From an uncultured Clostridia bacterium (GTDB taxonomy: Bacteria; Bacillota; Clostridia; TANB77; CAG-508): a stretch of 34,625 nucleotides of DNA. Location: contig CALXAE010000006.1 in assembly GCA_944386205.1 (NCBI GenBank), forward strand, positions 1 through 34,625, in the 5' to 3' direction. The position numbers and the translations under genes are program-made. Below the pieces are notes generated by a model. That model had not been told where the DNA came from. It was given only the letters and a program-made list of their open reading frames with translations, and did not search any database. Positions 9,145 through 17,446 of the stretch are shown in pieces (position 1 is the first letter of the stretch; each line of letters begins with the position of its first letter).

Positions 9145-9507
9145 ATGAAGAAAAAAGAAAAAAATAATTTACAAATTTTAATAGGTCCAAGTTTTAAGAA
9201 AATCAGAATTTCTTTAGGGTTAACACAAGAAGAAGTTGCTGAGTCTCTTGGTCTTGCCCCTAGATATGTGTCTGATTTAGAACGTAATAAAACTAAGGGA
9301 AGTTTAACAACTTTAGTAAAATTATGTAATTTATATAAAGTAACACCTACTGTGGTTTTAAAAGATTATTTAGAAAATTCAGATGCTAGTATAGATAATA
9401 GCATTGCTGGATTTAATAATCTTAGCGAAAACGAAAAAGATATCGTTAGAAAATTAGTTCAATATATGAATCATACCAAAAAACAAAGAAAATCAAGAAA
9501 AAAGTGA
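9145..9507 (+). CDS. XRE-family helix-turn-helix regulator
   Basis: A 120-residue protein starting at ATG 9145 behind TGGAGG. Residues 12-68 form an HTH_3/XRE domain: FKKIRISLGLTQEEVAESLG, then RYVSDLERNKTKGSLTTLVK. The C-terminal half is short and charged (ENEKDIVRKLVQYMNHTKKQ) and has no recognised sensor. It lies alone between the broken ribbon-helix-helix gene and the terminator at 9654-9689. Its targets are not evident. Confidence 0.85.
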   Translation: MKKKEKNNLQILIGPSFKKIRISLGLTQEEVAESLGLAPRYVSDLERNKTKGSLTTLVKLCNLYKVTPTVVLKDYLENSDASIDNSIAGFNNLSENEKDIVRKLVQYMNHTKKQRKSRKK

Positions 9508-9653
9508 TCTTCTATATTTTTTGATATCTTTTTCTTGTAGTTCATAATCATTTATAGCATATATAAAAACCTTGTGGGGTTGTGTTTTATGAAATTGCCA
9601 TTTTCTTATACAAAACTCGTCATTTTTTTACGAAATATCTTTTGATAACATAG

Positions 9654-9689
9654 AAAAATGGAATCACAAATTTATGCGATTCCATTTTT
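9654..9689. terminator. Bidirectional terminator between XRE gene and ABC-F gene
   Basis: AAAAATGGAATC (9654-9665) pairs perfectly with GATTCCATTTTT (9678-9689). T-rich arms on both strands suit termination of both convergent genes. Confidence 0.8.
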
Positions 9690-9703
9690 CCTTTCGGAAA
9701 GCC

Positions 9704-11626
9704 TTAAAGTTCATTATTCAAATTTTCCCATTCTTGCATTTTCTCTTCTATTTCGTGGTTAATTTTCTGGATTTCTTCTTGCAATTCATTTAATTTTATA
9801 TAGTCTGAGCAAATCTCTTCTTTTGTCATCTCGTTTTCAATTTCTTGGATTTTCTTTTCTTTTTCCTCTATTTCTTTTTCAATTTTGTTCATTTTATTTT
9901 GTATTCGGTTTTTTTCTTTTTCTATAAAATATGGATTATTTTCTTTCTTTTTATCTTTTGCGCTTTGAATGTTTTCTACACCTTCTATGGTAGCATCTTT
10001 TGGTTCTTCTATTGTATCTTTCTGCTCTTTATACTCCAAAAATTCTTGATAATTTTTATCATAAAAGTTCACATTTCCATTATCAAATTCTAATATACAA
10101 TCTGCCAGTTTATTCACAAAATATCGATCATGAGAAACAAAAATTAAGGTTCCTGTATAATCTTTTAATATATTCTCTAAGCTTTCTTTTCCTAAAATGT
10201 CCATGTGGTTTGTAGGCTCATCTAGTAACAATACATTCGGCTCACATTTTAGTATTTTGCACAATTGCAGACGTCCTCTTTCTCCTCCTGATAATACATT
10301 TATTTTTTTGAATACATCTTCTCCTGTAAAAAGAAATGCTCCTAATAAAGTTCTTATTTGTGTGGTTGTTAACTCTGGAAAAGTTTCTGCCATTTCTTCA
10401 AATACTGTATTTTCTAGATTTGAAAATTCCATTTGCTGGTCAAAATATCCTGTTTGCACATGATATCCAAATTCAAATTCTCCATTAATTTTGGGAATAT
10501 CCCCATTTAATGTTTTTAATAAAGTAGACTTTCCTGTTCCATTTTCTCCAATGATGGCTAGTTTTTGCCCTTTGTATAATTCAAAAGATACTTCTGCAAT
10601 TGGCTTATCATACCCTATTTGTAATTTATCAACTTTTAATACAAGTTTTCCACTCTGTGTTTTGACATCAAAATTTGCATAAAATGTTTTTAAATCATAT
10701 TCTTCTGGCTTTTCGATAATTGTCATTTGCTCTATCTTCTTTAATTTTGATAATGCCATTTTTGCTTTTGTTGGTTTATATCGAAATCTATCTGCAATAG
10801 CTTGTAATCTCTTGATTTCCGCTTGTTGATATTCATAATCTTTTAATTGTTTTTCATATCTTTCTCTTTTTTGTCTTTCAAAATCTGTATAATTTCCTTT
10901 ATATTCCACCATGCTTGCATATTCTATTTCATATACCTTATTCACAATCTTATCTAAAAACATTCTATCATGTGATACAATCACAACTGCTTTTGGATAA
11001 TTTTTCAAATAATTTTCCAACCATTCAATTGCTGTAATATCTAAATGGTTTGTTGGTTCGTCTAATAATAAAATATCTGGCTTGCTTAATAATAACTTTA
11101 AAAAAGCAATTTTGGTTCTTTGCCCTCCAGAAAATTCACCTATTTTTTTCTGTTTATCCTCTTCTTTAAAGCCAAATTTTTTAATCGCTGTCTCATATTC
11201 TTTTTTATACAGATATCCACCTTGTATTTCGTACTGTTCTAAAGCATTGGTATATTCTTTAATTGTTTTTTCGTCTGTTTGATCTTGTAACACTTTTTCC
11301 TTTTCTTTTATCTTCTCTTCTAATTTCAATAAAGGGGCATACAGTTCTAATATTTCTTCTAACATAGTTTTATTAGAATTTTCAAAATTCATTTGCTTTA
11401 AATATCCAATGACAGGATTTCCTTGCTTATATACATGAAACTTTTCTTCTCCAATTCCCTCTTCTAAAATTTCATTGTCTATAATGGCATTTAAAAACGT
11501 GGTTTTTCCTGCTCCATTTCTTCCGATAATGGCTATTTTATCTTTCTCTTTTATTTCAAAATTTATTTCTTCTAATATGGTTTCAGCTCCATATGAAATA
11601 GAGCCATTTGTAATTCTGTAGTTCAT
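9704..11626 (-). CDS. ABC-F family ATP-binding protein (ribosome-associated type)
   Basis: A 640-residue protein; the start is the ATG at 11626 (MNYRITNGSISYG) behind AGGAAG. A longer frame from 11656 would begin within palindrome copy B. There are two ABC cassettes without membrane segments: Walker A GRNGAGKTT near residue 35 and GENGTGKST near 359, signatures FSGGQ near 167 and LSGGERGRLQL near 448, Walker B DILLLDEPTNHLD and NVLLLDEPTNHMD. Between them is the basic helical linker (RYEKQLKDYEYQQAEIKRLQ) typical of ABC-F factors. The C-terminal 75 residues are a strongly charged coiled coil. ABC-F proteins act on the translating ribosome, some giving antibiotic protection. It is closest in layout to the YdiF type; the exact role is unknown. 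Confidence 0.92.
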   Translation of the reverse strand: MNYRITNGSISYGAETILEEINFEIKEKDKIAIIGRNGAGKTTFLNAIIDNEILEEGIGEEKFHVYKQGNPVIGYLKQMNFENSNKTMLEEILELYAPLLKLEEKIKEKEKVLQDQTDEKTIKEYTNALEQYEIQGGYLYKKEYETAIKKFGFKEEDKQKKIGEFSGGQRTKIAFLKLLLSKPDILLLDEPTNHLDITAIEWLENYLKNYPKAVVIVSHDRMFLDKIVNKVYEIEYASMVEYKGNYTDFERQKRERYEKQLKDYEYQQAEIKRLQAIADRFRYKPTKAKMALSKLKKIEQMTIIEKPEEYDLKTFYANFDVKTQSGKLVLKVDKLQIGYDKPIAEVSFELYKGQKLAIIGENGTGKSTLLKTLNGDIPKINGEFEFGYHVQTGYFDQQMEFSNLENTVFEEMAETFPELTTTQIRTLLGAFLFTGEDVFKKINVLSGGERGRLQLCKILKCEPNVLLLDEPTNHMDILGKESLENILKDYTGTLIFVSHDRYFVNKLADCILEFDNGNVNFYDKNYQEFLEYKEQKDTIEEPKDATIEGVENIQSAKDKKKENNPYFIEKEKNRIQNKMNKIEKEIEEKEKKIQEIENEMTKEEICSDYIKLNELQEEIQKINHEIEEKMQEWENLNNEL

Positions 11627-11650
11627 TTTTCTCTCTTCCTTTTGCCTAAT

Positions 11651-11801
11651 GTCCAATTGGGGACGTTTCTTTTTGAGACATTTTTATGTAAAGTACCGTC
11701 TGTTAATAAAAATAATAGAAACTTTACTTTTATATTTATATTTTTTTCAAGCAGCAAACTTTACATAAAAATGTCTCAAAAAGAAACGTCCCCAATTGGA
11801 C
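11651..11801. repeat. Long GGGGACG palindrome, copy B (interior inverted)
   Basis: 44-nt arms 11651-11694 and 11758-11801 are perfect complements and identical to the arms of copy A. The interior matches the reverse complement of copy A's interior (TTAATAAAAATAATAGAAAC and on), so this copy lies in the other orientation. It fills the gap from the glyS stop (11806) to the ABC-F ribosome binding site. Confidence 0.95.
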
Positions 11802-11805
11802 AAAA

Positions 11806-13188
11806 TTAAAATTCTAATTTTTCTTCTAACCAGCTTTCTACTTCATCTATTGGAAGTCTGATTTGTTCCATGGTATCTCTGTCTCTGATAGTTACTGTAT
11901 TGTCTTCTAATGTGTCAAAATCCACTGTTAAGCAATATGGTGTTCCAATTTCATCTTCTCTTCTATATCTTTTTCCAATACTTCCTGTTTCGTCATAATC
12001 ACACATAAATTTCTTTGATAATTTTTCATGTACTTCTTGTGCTTTTTCTGACAATTTTTTAGATAATGGAAGTACTGCTATTTTGAATGGTGCTAATACT
12101 GGATGTAGATGTAATACTACTCTTGTATCTCCTTCTCCAATTTCTTCTTCATCATAAGCGTTACATAAGAATGCTAGTGCCACTCTATCTGCCCCTAAAG
12201 ATGGCTCTATACAATATGGTACATATTTTTCGTTTGTTTCTGGGTCTGTATAAGTAAAATCTTCTTTTGAAACATTCATATGGCTTTTTAAGTCAAAGTC
12301 TGTTCTATCTGCAATTCCCCATAATTCTCCCCAACCAAATGGGAATGTGAATTCAATATCTGTTGTGGCATTACTATAATGTGATAATTCTTCTTTTGAA
12401 TGGTCTCTTAGTCTAATGTTTTCTTCTTTCATTCCTAGACTTAATAGCCAGTTTTTACAGAATTCTTTCCAATATGCATGCCATTCTAAATCTGTTCCTG
12501 GTTTACAGAAGAATTCTAATTCCATTTGCTCAAATTCTCTTGTTCTAAATGTAAAGTTTCCTGGTGTAATTTCATTTCTAAATGCTTTTCCAATTTGTGC
12601 AATACCCATTGGTAGTTTTCTTCTGGTTGTTCTCATTACATTTTTAAAGTTTACAAATATACCTTGTGCTGTTTCTGGTCTTAGATAAATTTCTGCTGTT
12701 TTATCTTCTGTTACACCTTGAAATGTTTTAAACATTAAATTAAATTTTCTGATATCTGTAAAATTTGTTTTTCCACAATTTGGACATGGAATTTTATTTT
12801 CATTAATAAAATCTATTAATTCTTGGTCAGACATACCATCTGCAATCATATCTTTTCCATTTTCATGTGCCCATTCTTCTATTAATTTATCTGCTCTATG
12901 TCTTGTTTTACATTCTTTACAATCAATTAGTGGATCTGAAAAACCTCCTACATGTCCTGAAGCTACCCATGTTGTTGGGTTCATTAAAATGGCTGCATCT
13001 AATCCTACATTGTATTTACTTTCTTGTATGAATTTTTTTCTCCATGCCATTTTTACATTGTTTTTTAGTTCATTTCCTAAAGGTCCATAATCCCAAGTAT
13101 TTGCTAAACCTCCATAAATTTCTGAACCAGGGTAAATATATCCCCTATTTTTGCAAAGTGCTACTAAAGTGTCCATTGATTTTAACAT
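11806..13188 (-). CDS. glyS: Glycine--tRNA ligase, single-chain alpha2 type
   Basis: A 460-residue class II synthetase; the start is ATG 13188 behind AGAGGAGG. It has the dimeric GlyRS layout: an N-terminal [16 protein letters not shown] motif, a Cys-rich insert (DCKECKTRH and [10 protein letters not shown]) likely holding zinc, motif 2 at [20 protein letters not shown], motif 3 at [14 protein letters not shown], and a C-terminal anticodon-binding domain ending in [11 protein letters not shown]. It charges tRNA-Gly. A T-box leader upstream (13358-13560) shows control by uncharged tRNA-Gly. The stop is 5 bp from palindrome copy B. Confidence 0.97.
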   Translation of the reverse strand: MLKSMDTLVALCKNRGYIYPGSEIYGGLANTWDYGPLGNELKNNVKMAWRKKFIQESKYNVGLDAAILMNPTTWVASGHVGGFSDPLIDCKECKTRHRADKLIEEWAHENGKDMIADGMSDQELIDFINENKIPCPNCGKTNFTDIRKFNLMFKTFQGVTEDKTAEIYLRPETAQGIFVNFKNVMRTTRRKLPMGIAQIGKAFRNEITPGNFTFRTREFEQMELEFFCKPGTDLEWHAYWKEFCKNWLLSLGMKEENIRLRDHSKEELSHYSNATTDIEFTFPFGWGELWGIADRTDFDLKSHMNVSKEDFTYTDPETNEKYVPYCIEPSLGADRVALAFLCNAYDEEEIGEGDTRVVLHLHPVLAPFKIAVLPLSKKLSEKAQEVHEKLSKKFMCDYDETGSIGKRYRREDEIGTPYCLTVDFDTLEDNTVTIRDRDTMEQIRLPIDEVESWLEEKLEF

Positions 13189-13238
13189 AACAATTCCTCC
13201 TCTTTATTTATTTACTAGTACATGAAAGTTTTTTTGAT

Positions 13239-13312
13239 ACATTTTTGTGATTTATCTTCAAGCCGAAGGTGTACTTTTGTACATCGAGGTTTGAAGTAAA
13301 TTGCAAAAATGT
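13239..13312 (-). other. Long imperfect hairpin in the glyS leader, downstream of the T-box terminator
   Basis: ACATTTTTGTGATTT... (13239-13261) pairs imperfectly with 13291-13312 (two mismatches and one bulge), with an inner TGTAC/GTACA stem at 13270-13283. It lies between the T-box terminator and the glyS ribosome binding site. There is no T-tract on the coding side. It could stabilise the processed glyS mRNA or be a small inserted repeat. Confidence 0.6.
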
Positions 13313-13357
13313 GCTAGATGATTGATACCTCTATCCTTTTTTTAATCAATTTAAACC

Positions 13358-13560
13358 AAAAAAACTTCCATCAACCTAGTATAACCATACTAGGGACGAA
13401 AGTTACCATTCCGCGTTTCCACCCTATTTCCTAAAACAAAAAGTTTTAAGCACCTTAATTTAAAATCTACTCCAAAGCTCCCCATACGCATTTATTGCTG
13501 GTATCACACCATTACCAACTCTCTTTAAATAAATTTACCGTATTTTTTCTTCTTCACTGT
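13358..13560 (-). promoter_or_regulatory. T-box leader of glyS with antiterminator and terminator
   Basis: On the minus strand the T-box antiterminator core AATAGGGTGGAAACGCGG lies at 13428-13411. Downstream, AACTTTC (13404-13398) pairs with GGAAGTT (13369-13363) around an inner CCTAGTA/TACTAGG stem, followed by seven T (13364-13358): a classic intrinsic terminator. Upstream, AGAGAGTTGG and TTTGGAGTAG fit a stem I. Uncharged tRNA-Gly would bind and favour read-through. I could not assign the specifier codon with certainty. The T-box core deviates a little from TGGGTGGNACCGCG. Confidence 0.9.
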
Positions 13561-13674
13561 AGATATGTAATTTTATATATTTTATTATCCTTTTTAAAAA
13601 AAGTCAATAATTTTTCAAAAAATTATTGATAAAATCCTTTTTTTATGCTAATATATTAATTGTGTTTAATTTAT

Positions 13675-13749
13675 AGGGGTATAGTGTTAATGGTAGCACA
13701 TCGGTCTCCAAAACCGCCTGTGAGGGTTCGAATCCTTCTACCCCTGCCA
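13675..13749 (+). tRNA. tRNA-Trp (anticodon CCA)
   Basis: The acceptor AGGGGTA (13675-13681) pairs with TACCCCT near the 3' end, followed by discriminator G and an encoded CCA. The anticodon loop is CTCCAAA (anticodon CCA) and the T loop is GTTCGAA. It is followed by a terminator, so it is a single-gene transcript on the plus strand. Confidence 0.97.
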
Positions 13750-13754
13750 CAATG

Positions 13755-13793
13755 GAAACCAGACTGTGCAACAGTTTTTGGTTTCTATTTTTT
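13755..13793 (+). terminator. Terminator of tRNA-Trp
   Basis: GAAACC (13755-13760) pairs with GGTTTC (13780-13785), with an inner ACTGT/ACAGT stem, followed by ATTTTTT. It begins about 5 bp after the tRNA CCA. Confidence 0.85.
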
Positions 13794-13906
13794 ATAGTAT
13801 AGAAAACTATTTCAACGCCTATAGTTTGCTACTAGCCAAAGTTCTTCTTTTGCCTTTAAGCTTAAAGTTTACATATAGAGTTATGTGTTATATTATGTTG
13901 TTGTGT

Positions 13907-14087
13907 TATAATAAGAAAAATCAACTTGTAACTGCAAGATAAATTTTTTTCATCTTGCTAAACTGATGATTGTGTTGATTTTGCCTAAACACTTTCATCT
14001 TGCCACCCTCTCTGCGGAGGGCTTCAAAAGCCAATGCATATATGTTTACAATGTAAACATTTACGCATGTAGAGAGAAAGGAGAAAT
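13907..14087 (+). ncRNA. Structured 5' leader (unrecognised) upstream of the small zinc-ribbon gene
   Basis: An extended -10 (TGT-TATAAT, 13904-13912) should start RNA near 13919. The RNA would open with AAAATCAAC (13917-13925) pairing with GTTGATTTT (13974-13982), enclosing GCAAGAT/ATCTTGC (13934-13940 with 13952-13958). A CCCTC/GAGGG hairpin follows, and TCATCTTGC recurs. The leader is about 170 nt for a 43-codon gene. It matches no riboswitch class I can recognise by eye. Confidence 0.45.
14042..14060. promoter_or_regulatory. Perfect 19-bp palindrome, operator candidate
   Basis: ATGTTTACA-A-TGTAAACAT, a 9-1-9 perfect dyad, lies 28 bp before the zinc-ribbon start and just upstream of its AAGGAG. 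The form suits a dimeric repressor. Partial symmetry continues outward (ATGCATAT / TTACGCAT). Which regulator binds is unknown. Confidence 0.55.
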
Positions 14088-14219
14088 ATGAAGATTTTAC
14101 CACATAGTAAATGTGCTAAGGTTCCCTGCCCATATTGTGGAGGAAAAGCATATATTCTCAATCCAAGTACTGGATTAAGAAAATGCACTAAATGCGCTCG
14201 GACCTTCATCTTAAAATAA
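14088..14219 (+). CDS. 43-residue zinc-ribbon protein
   Basis: A short gene with a convincing ribosome binding site (AAGGAG, 5 bases before ATG 14088). It encodes MKILPHSKCAKVPCPYCGGK followed by a spacer and RKCTKCARTFILK. The CPYC and CTKC knuckles about 20 residues apart make a zinc ribbon, perhaps with the extra Cys at position 9. It has a long structured leader and a palindromic operator candidate, and is closed by a terminator-like hairpin at 14241-14267, which indicates a regulated monocistronic gene. I do not recognise the family. It could bind nucleic acid or act as a small partner protein. Confidence 0.65.
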   Translation: MKILPHSKCAKVPCPYCGGKAYILNPSTGLRKCTKCARTFILK

Positions 14220-14238
14220 GGGTCCATAAAGTTGCAAA

Positions 14239-14971
14239 ATGAAAAAGCGTTGGCAAAGCGCTTTTTCGTTTACTTTAAATTATATTTTATTTCATGTTTT
14301 AGTTCTATTTTTACTGAAATTAATTTCTATTTTGTTTTTATTTTTCCAATATTTTTTTATATTAATTTTAAGTGAGGTGATTTTCATTTTCCAAAATATA
14401 AAACATTTTATTTACATACTTATCTTTTTTATTTTATTTATTACAATTTTTTTTACACCTGTTATATCTTCTAATGATTTTACATATGAAAATAATTTAA
14501 GTTCTGAAATTATTTCTATTAATCCTGATGGTTTTGTCTGGCCTCTTCCTGGATATACGAGAATTAGTTCCTATTTTGGTAAAAGAGTTTCTCCTACTTC
14601 TCGGTGCTTCCTCTTCTCATTCTGGTATTGATATTCCTGCTCCAGAAGGCACTCAGTTTATCGCTGTGGCTGATGGTGAAATTACCTTTACACAATTTTT
14701 AGGTGCTGGTGGATATACAATTACCCTTTCTTTTGATAATTACAGAGTTACTTATTGTCATTGTTCTCCAAATTATATTGTTAAAGTTGGAGATATTGTA
14801 AAACAAGGACAAGTTATTGGCCATGTTGGTCCTAAATATGTTTATGGTGTAAAAGGTAATCAATATTCTGATTCTACTGGTAAACCAACAAATGGTGCTA
14901 CTACTGGCACACATTTGCATTTAGGTATTCGTATTGATGGGGTTTACCAAAATCCTTTAAACTTTTTCTAA
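14239..14971 (+). pseudogene. M23 (LytM-type) peptidase with membrane anchor, frameshifted
   Basis: The first frame (ATG 14239, or more likely the in-frame GTG 14377 just after GTGAG) encodes hydrophobic segments and then DGFVWPLPGYTRISSYFGKR-VSPT. The frame is lost near 14600-14603, and the next frame continues GASSSHSGIDIPAPEGTQF to the end. Removing one C from TCTC at 14599-14602 restores VSPTSGASSSHSG. Zinc-site motifs are present: HSGID, the YCHCS position, and THLHLGI. LytM peptidases cut peptidoglycan peptide bridges; with an N-terminal anchor this resembles sporulation or cell-wall remodelling factors. It is either a real frameshifted gene or an assembly error; everything else is intact. 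Confidence 0.8.
14241..14267 (+). terminator. Terminator-like hairpin after the zinc-ribbon gene
   Basis: GAAAAAGCG (14241-14249) pairs with CGCTTTTTC (14259-14267), followed by GTTTA. It sits 21 bp after the small gene's stop and overlaps the first possible ATG of the M23 gene, which argues for a later start of that gene. Confidence 0.65.
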
Positions 14972-15017
14972 ATATTAAAAGACCACTCATATTTTAAACA
15001 TGTGGTCTTTTAATATA
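14972..15017. terminator. Bidirectional terminator between M23 and the zinc-ribbon coiled-coil gene
   Basis: ATATTAAAAGACCAC (14972-14986) pairs perfectly with GTGGTCTTTTAATAT (15002-15016). A/T-rich flanks serve both convergent genes. Confidence 0.85.
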
Positions 15018-15026
15018 TTTTATTAT

Positions 15027-15545
15027 TTACATATCATCATCATTATTTTCTTTTTTATCCTCTTGCTCAGGTTGTTCTTCTTGTTCTTCCTCTTCTGATG
15101 GCACATCGCAACCATGGCAACCAGAACAACTTCCATCACAATCCGAATCTTCTTCTATATCTCCTGTCCAGTCTAATTCTATAATATTGTTACAAACCGG
15201 ACATTCAACTTCTGTTTTGTCTTCGTCAACATCAATTACAAATTGATTATCACAATATGGACAAATTATTTCAAAGTCAAATCCGTCTTCGGCATATATA
15301 TCTTTTTCGATATTATCAATGATTGATTGCATTTTACTCATTTTTTCATCGATTTCTTTTTGTTTTTGTTCTAGTTCATTCATTTTTTCTTGTTTATAGT
15401 CTAAAATCATATCTATTTCATCGATGACTTTATCAACAAATAATGCAAATTTTTCTTTGATATAGTCTAAATCTTCCTTTTTTTTGAAATTTTTTTCCAT
15501 ATCTTCTATGAATTTATTATATTCATCTCTAAGTTTAATTTTCAT
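15027..15545 (-). CDS. Coiled-coil protein with C-terminal zinc ribbon and acidic tail
   Basis: A 172-residue protein; ATG 15545, 16 bp after the efp stop, so translated with efp. Residues 1-85 are helical and charged (DMEKNFKKKEDLDYIKEKFA; KQEKMNELEQKQKEIDEKM), a likely coiled coil. A zinc ribbon follows: IICPYCDNQF near 94 and VECPVCNNII near 114. A Cys-rich patch (CDGSCSGCHGCD) comes next, then a tail rich in Glu and Gln. It resembles clostridial proteins carried near efp and annotated with a CD1247-type N-terminal domain; I recall this only loosely. Function is unknown. The GSCSGCHGC run might bind a metal. Confidence 0.75.
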   Translation of the reverse strand: MKIKLRDEYNKFIEDMEKNFKKKEDLDYIKEKFALFVDKVIDEIDMILDYKQEKMNELEQKQKEIDEKMSKMQSIIDNIEKDIYAEDGFDFEIICPYCDNQFVIDVDEDKTEVECPVCNNIIELDWTGDIEEDSDCDGSCSGCHGCDVPSEEEEQEEQPEQEDKKENNDDDM

Positions 15546-15561
15546 TAAAGCTTCACCTTTC

Positions 15562-16128
15562 TTATACTCTTTCCATATATTCGCCTGTTCTTGTGTCTAT
15601 TCTTAAGATGTCTCCTATGTTTACGAATAATGGTACTTGAATTTCTAAACCTGTTTCTAATTTTGCTGGTTTTCCTGATGTTGTTGTTGTGTTTCCGCTA
15701 AATCCAGGTTCAGTATATGTAACTTCTAATTCAACAAATATTGGTGGTTCTACTGCAAATACATTTCCTTTATATGAAAGCATAGTTACTTCCATATTTT
15801 CTTTTAAATATTTTAAGCAGTCTCCTATTTGATCTTCGTTTAGTGGGATTTGATCATATGTTTCATTATCCATGAAATAATATAATCCTCCATCATTGTA
15901 TAAATATTGCATATTTTTCTTTTCGATTTGTGCTGCTGGGAATTTATCTCCTGGGTTAAATGTTTTTTCTAATGTTGCTCCTGTAATTACATTTTTTAAT
16001 TTTGTTCTTACAAATGCTGAACCTTTTCCTGGTTTTACATGTTGGAATTCTACAATTCTATATACATTTCCCTCCATTTCAAATGTTGTTCCATTTCTAA
16101 AATCTCCTGCTGAATATACTGATGCCAT
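15562..16128 (-). CDS. efp: Elongation factor P
   Basis: A 188-residue protein. The ATG at 16128 ([16 protein letters not shown]) is chosen over an upstream one because AAGGAG lies 8 bases before it. It shows the three EF-P beta-barrel domains: N-terminal KOW-like with the loop [17 protein letters not shown], where the Lys in PGKG is the usual modified position; the central OB with [20 protein letters not shown]; and the C-terminal OB ending [30 protein letters not shown] rescues ribosomes at polyproline stretches. It lies downstream of pepP, a common pairing of proline-related genes in Bacillota. Confidence 0.97.
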   Translation of the reverse strand: MASVYSAGDFRNGTTFEMEGNVYRIVEFQHVKPGKGSAFVRTKLKNVITGATLEKTFNPGDKFPAAQIEKKNMQYLYNDGGLYYFMDNETYDQIPLNEDQIGDCLKYLKENMEVTMLSYKGNVFAVEPPIFVELEVTYTEPGFSGNTTTTSGKPAKLETGLEIQVPLFVNIGDILRIDTRTGEYMERV

Positions 16129-16314
16129 ATTTCTATCTCCTTTCATTCTTCTAATTATATTACAAAACTTTATATATTTTACTACATTTTTTGGTAAAAA
16201 TCAAGGGATTTGCTGATTTTAAGCTATTTTTTAGCTTTCTATTGTTACAATTCACAGCTAAAAAATTATTTTATAGAATGTTGATATATAAATATTCTTA
16301 TTATTACTAGAAAT

Positions 16315-17373
16315 TCATATTACAATATAATTTTTCTCTGAATTGGTTAAATTTATACAACCAAATTTTGTAATTTGTACTGTATCCTCGATTCTTACAC
16401 CAAATTTTCCTGGTATATATATTCCTGGTTCATTTGTAACTACCATATTTTCCTTTAAAATCGTGTCTGAACGATAATTAATATATGGTGCTTCATGAAT
16501 TTCCATTCCTACACCATGACCTAATGCATGCACCAAATCATATCCATTTAGTTTAAAATCATTTTCTACCATTTTTGTTAACAATCTAGTGCTAACCCCA
16601 TCTTTGAAGTCTTCTGATGTTTGTGTTTGATTTTTTAAAACCAAATCATACACTGGTTTTATATATTCTGGAACTTCTCCTACAAAAAATGTTCTTGTCA
16701 TGTCAGAGCAATAGCCATTTACCACACATCCCATATCAATGGTTATAATATCAACATCCTGAATTTTTCTATCTGTTGGAATTGCATGTGGTTTTGAAGT
16801 GTTTTCTCCTGAAGCTACAATCGTATCAAAAGAAAGCCCATCTGTTCTTTGTTTATAATATTCTTCAATTTCATTTGCAATTTGCTTTTCTGTCATTCCT
16901 GGTTTTATATAGTCTAAGATATAAGAGAAACAATTATCTGTTATTTCACAAGCTTTTTTGATGTTGCTAATCTCATCTTCATCTTTTATCATTCTTTGTT
17001 TTTCAATGATATGTTCTGTTTCCACCAAACTATTGATTTTATATTTTCTAATATATTCTTTATATTGAGCATATGTGACATAGTATTCTTCAAATCCTAC
17101 ATTTTCGCAAAACATAAAGAAATTTTCGTAGTCCTCTCTTGATACATCATTCATGTCATACACAATAATTTCATCATATAAGGTTAACGTACTATGCACA
17201 TGTTCTATGTATCTTGCGTCTGTGATATAAATATTTTCTTTTCTTGTTAATAGAAGGGTTCCTTCTGCATCTATATTGGTTAAATATTTAATATTGATTG
17301 GATTTGATATAATTAGCCCTTGTAAATCTAAACTAGACATTTTATTTCTTAACCATTGTAGTTTCGGATTCAT
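16315..17373 (-). CDS. pepP: Xaa-Pro aminopeptidase (M24 family)
   Basis: A 352-residue protein; ATG 17373 with GGGGATGATGAG upstream. An N-terminal creatinase-type domain (residues 1-125) precedes the pita-bread catalytic domain. Metal ligands can be placed: the two Asp in TIDMGCVVNGYCSDMTRTFF, His in HALGHGVGMEIHEAP, Glu in TNEPGIYIPG and Glu in GVRIEDTVQIT. It removes an N-terminal residue before proline, using a dinuclear metal centre, in the cytoplasm. It is followed by efp. A solo arm of the palindromic element lies just upstream. Confidence 0.95.
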   Translation of the reverse strand: MNPKLQWLRNKMSSLDLQGLIISNPINIKYLTNIDAEGTLLLTRKENIYITDARYIEHVHSTLTLYDEIIVYDMNDVSREDYENFFMFCENVGFEEYYVTYAQYKEYIRKYKINSLVETEHIIEKQRMIKDEDEISNIKKACEITDNCFSYILDYIKPGMTEKQIANEIEEYYKQRTDGLSFDTIVASGENTSKPHAIPTDRKIQDVDIITIDMGCVVNGYCSDMTRTFFVGEVPEYIKPVYDLVLKNQTQTSEDFKDGVSTRLLTKMVENDFKLNGYDLVHALGHGVGMEIHEAPYINYRSDTILKENMVVTNEPGIYIPGKFGVRIEDTVQITKFGCINLTNSEKNYIVI

Positions 17374-17406
17374 CTCATCATCCCCTATATTTTAAATTCT
17401 CTATAT

Positions 17407-17441
17407 CAAAATGTCTCAAAAGGAAACGTCCCCAATTGGAC
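17407..17441. repeat. Solo arm of the long GGGGACG element
   Basis: AAAATGTCTCAAAAGGAAAC followed by GTCCCCAATTGGAC matches the right arm of copy C. No matching left arm is nearby, so this is a half element. It lies 6 bp from the prepilin peptidase stop. Confidence 0.85.
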
Positions 17442-17446
17442 ATTTT

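Noticed and set aside
13921..14227. Minus-strand frames opposite the zinc-ribbon leader
   Set aside because: They are antisense to a leader with clear RNA stems and a small gene with a good ribosome site; no family features.
16227..16265. TTTTTTAGCT / AGCTAAAAAA hairpin between pepP and efp as a terminator
   Set aside because: Only the A/T-rich arms pair, with a 19-nt loop and no T-tract after the stem on either strand; too weak to call.
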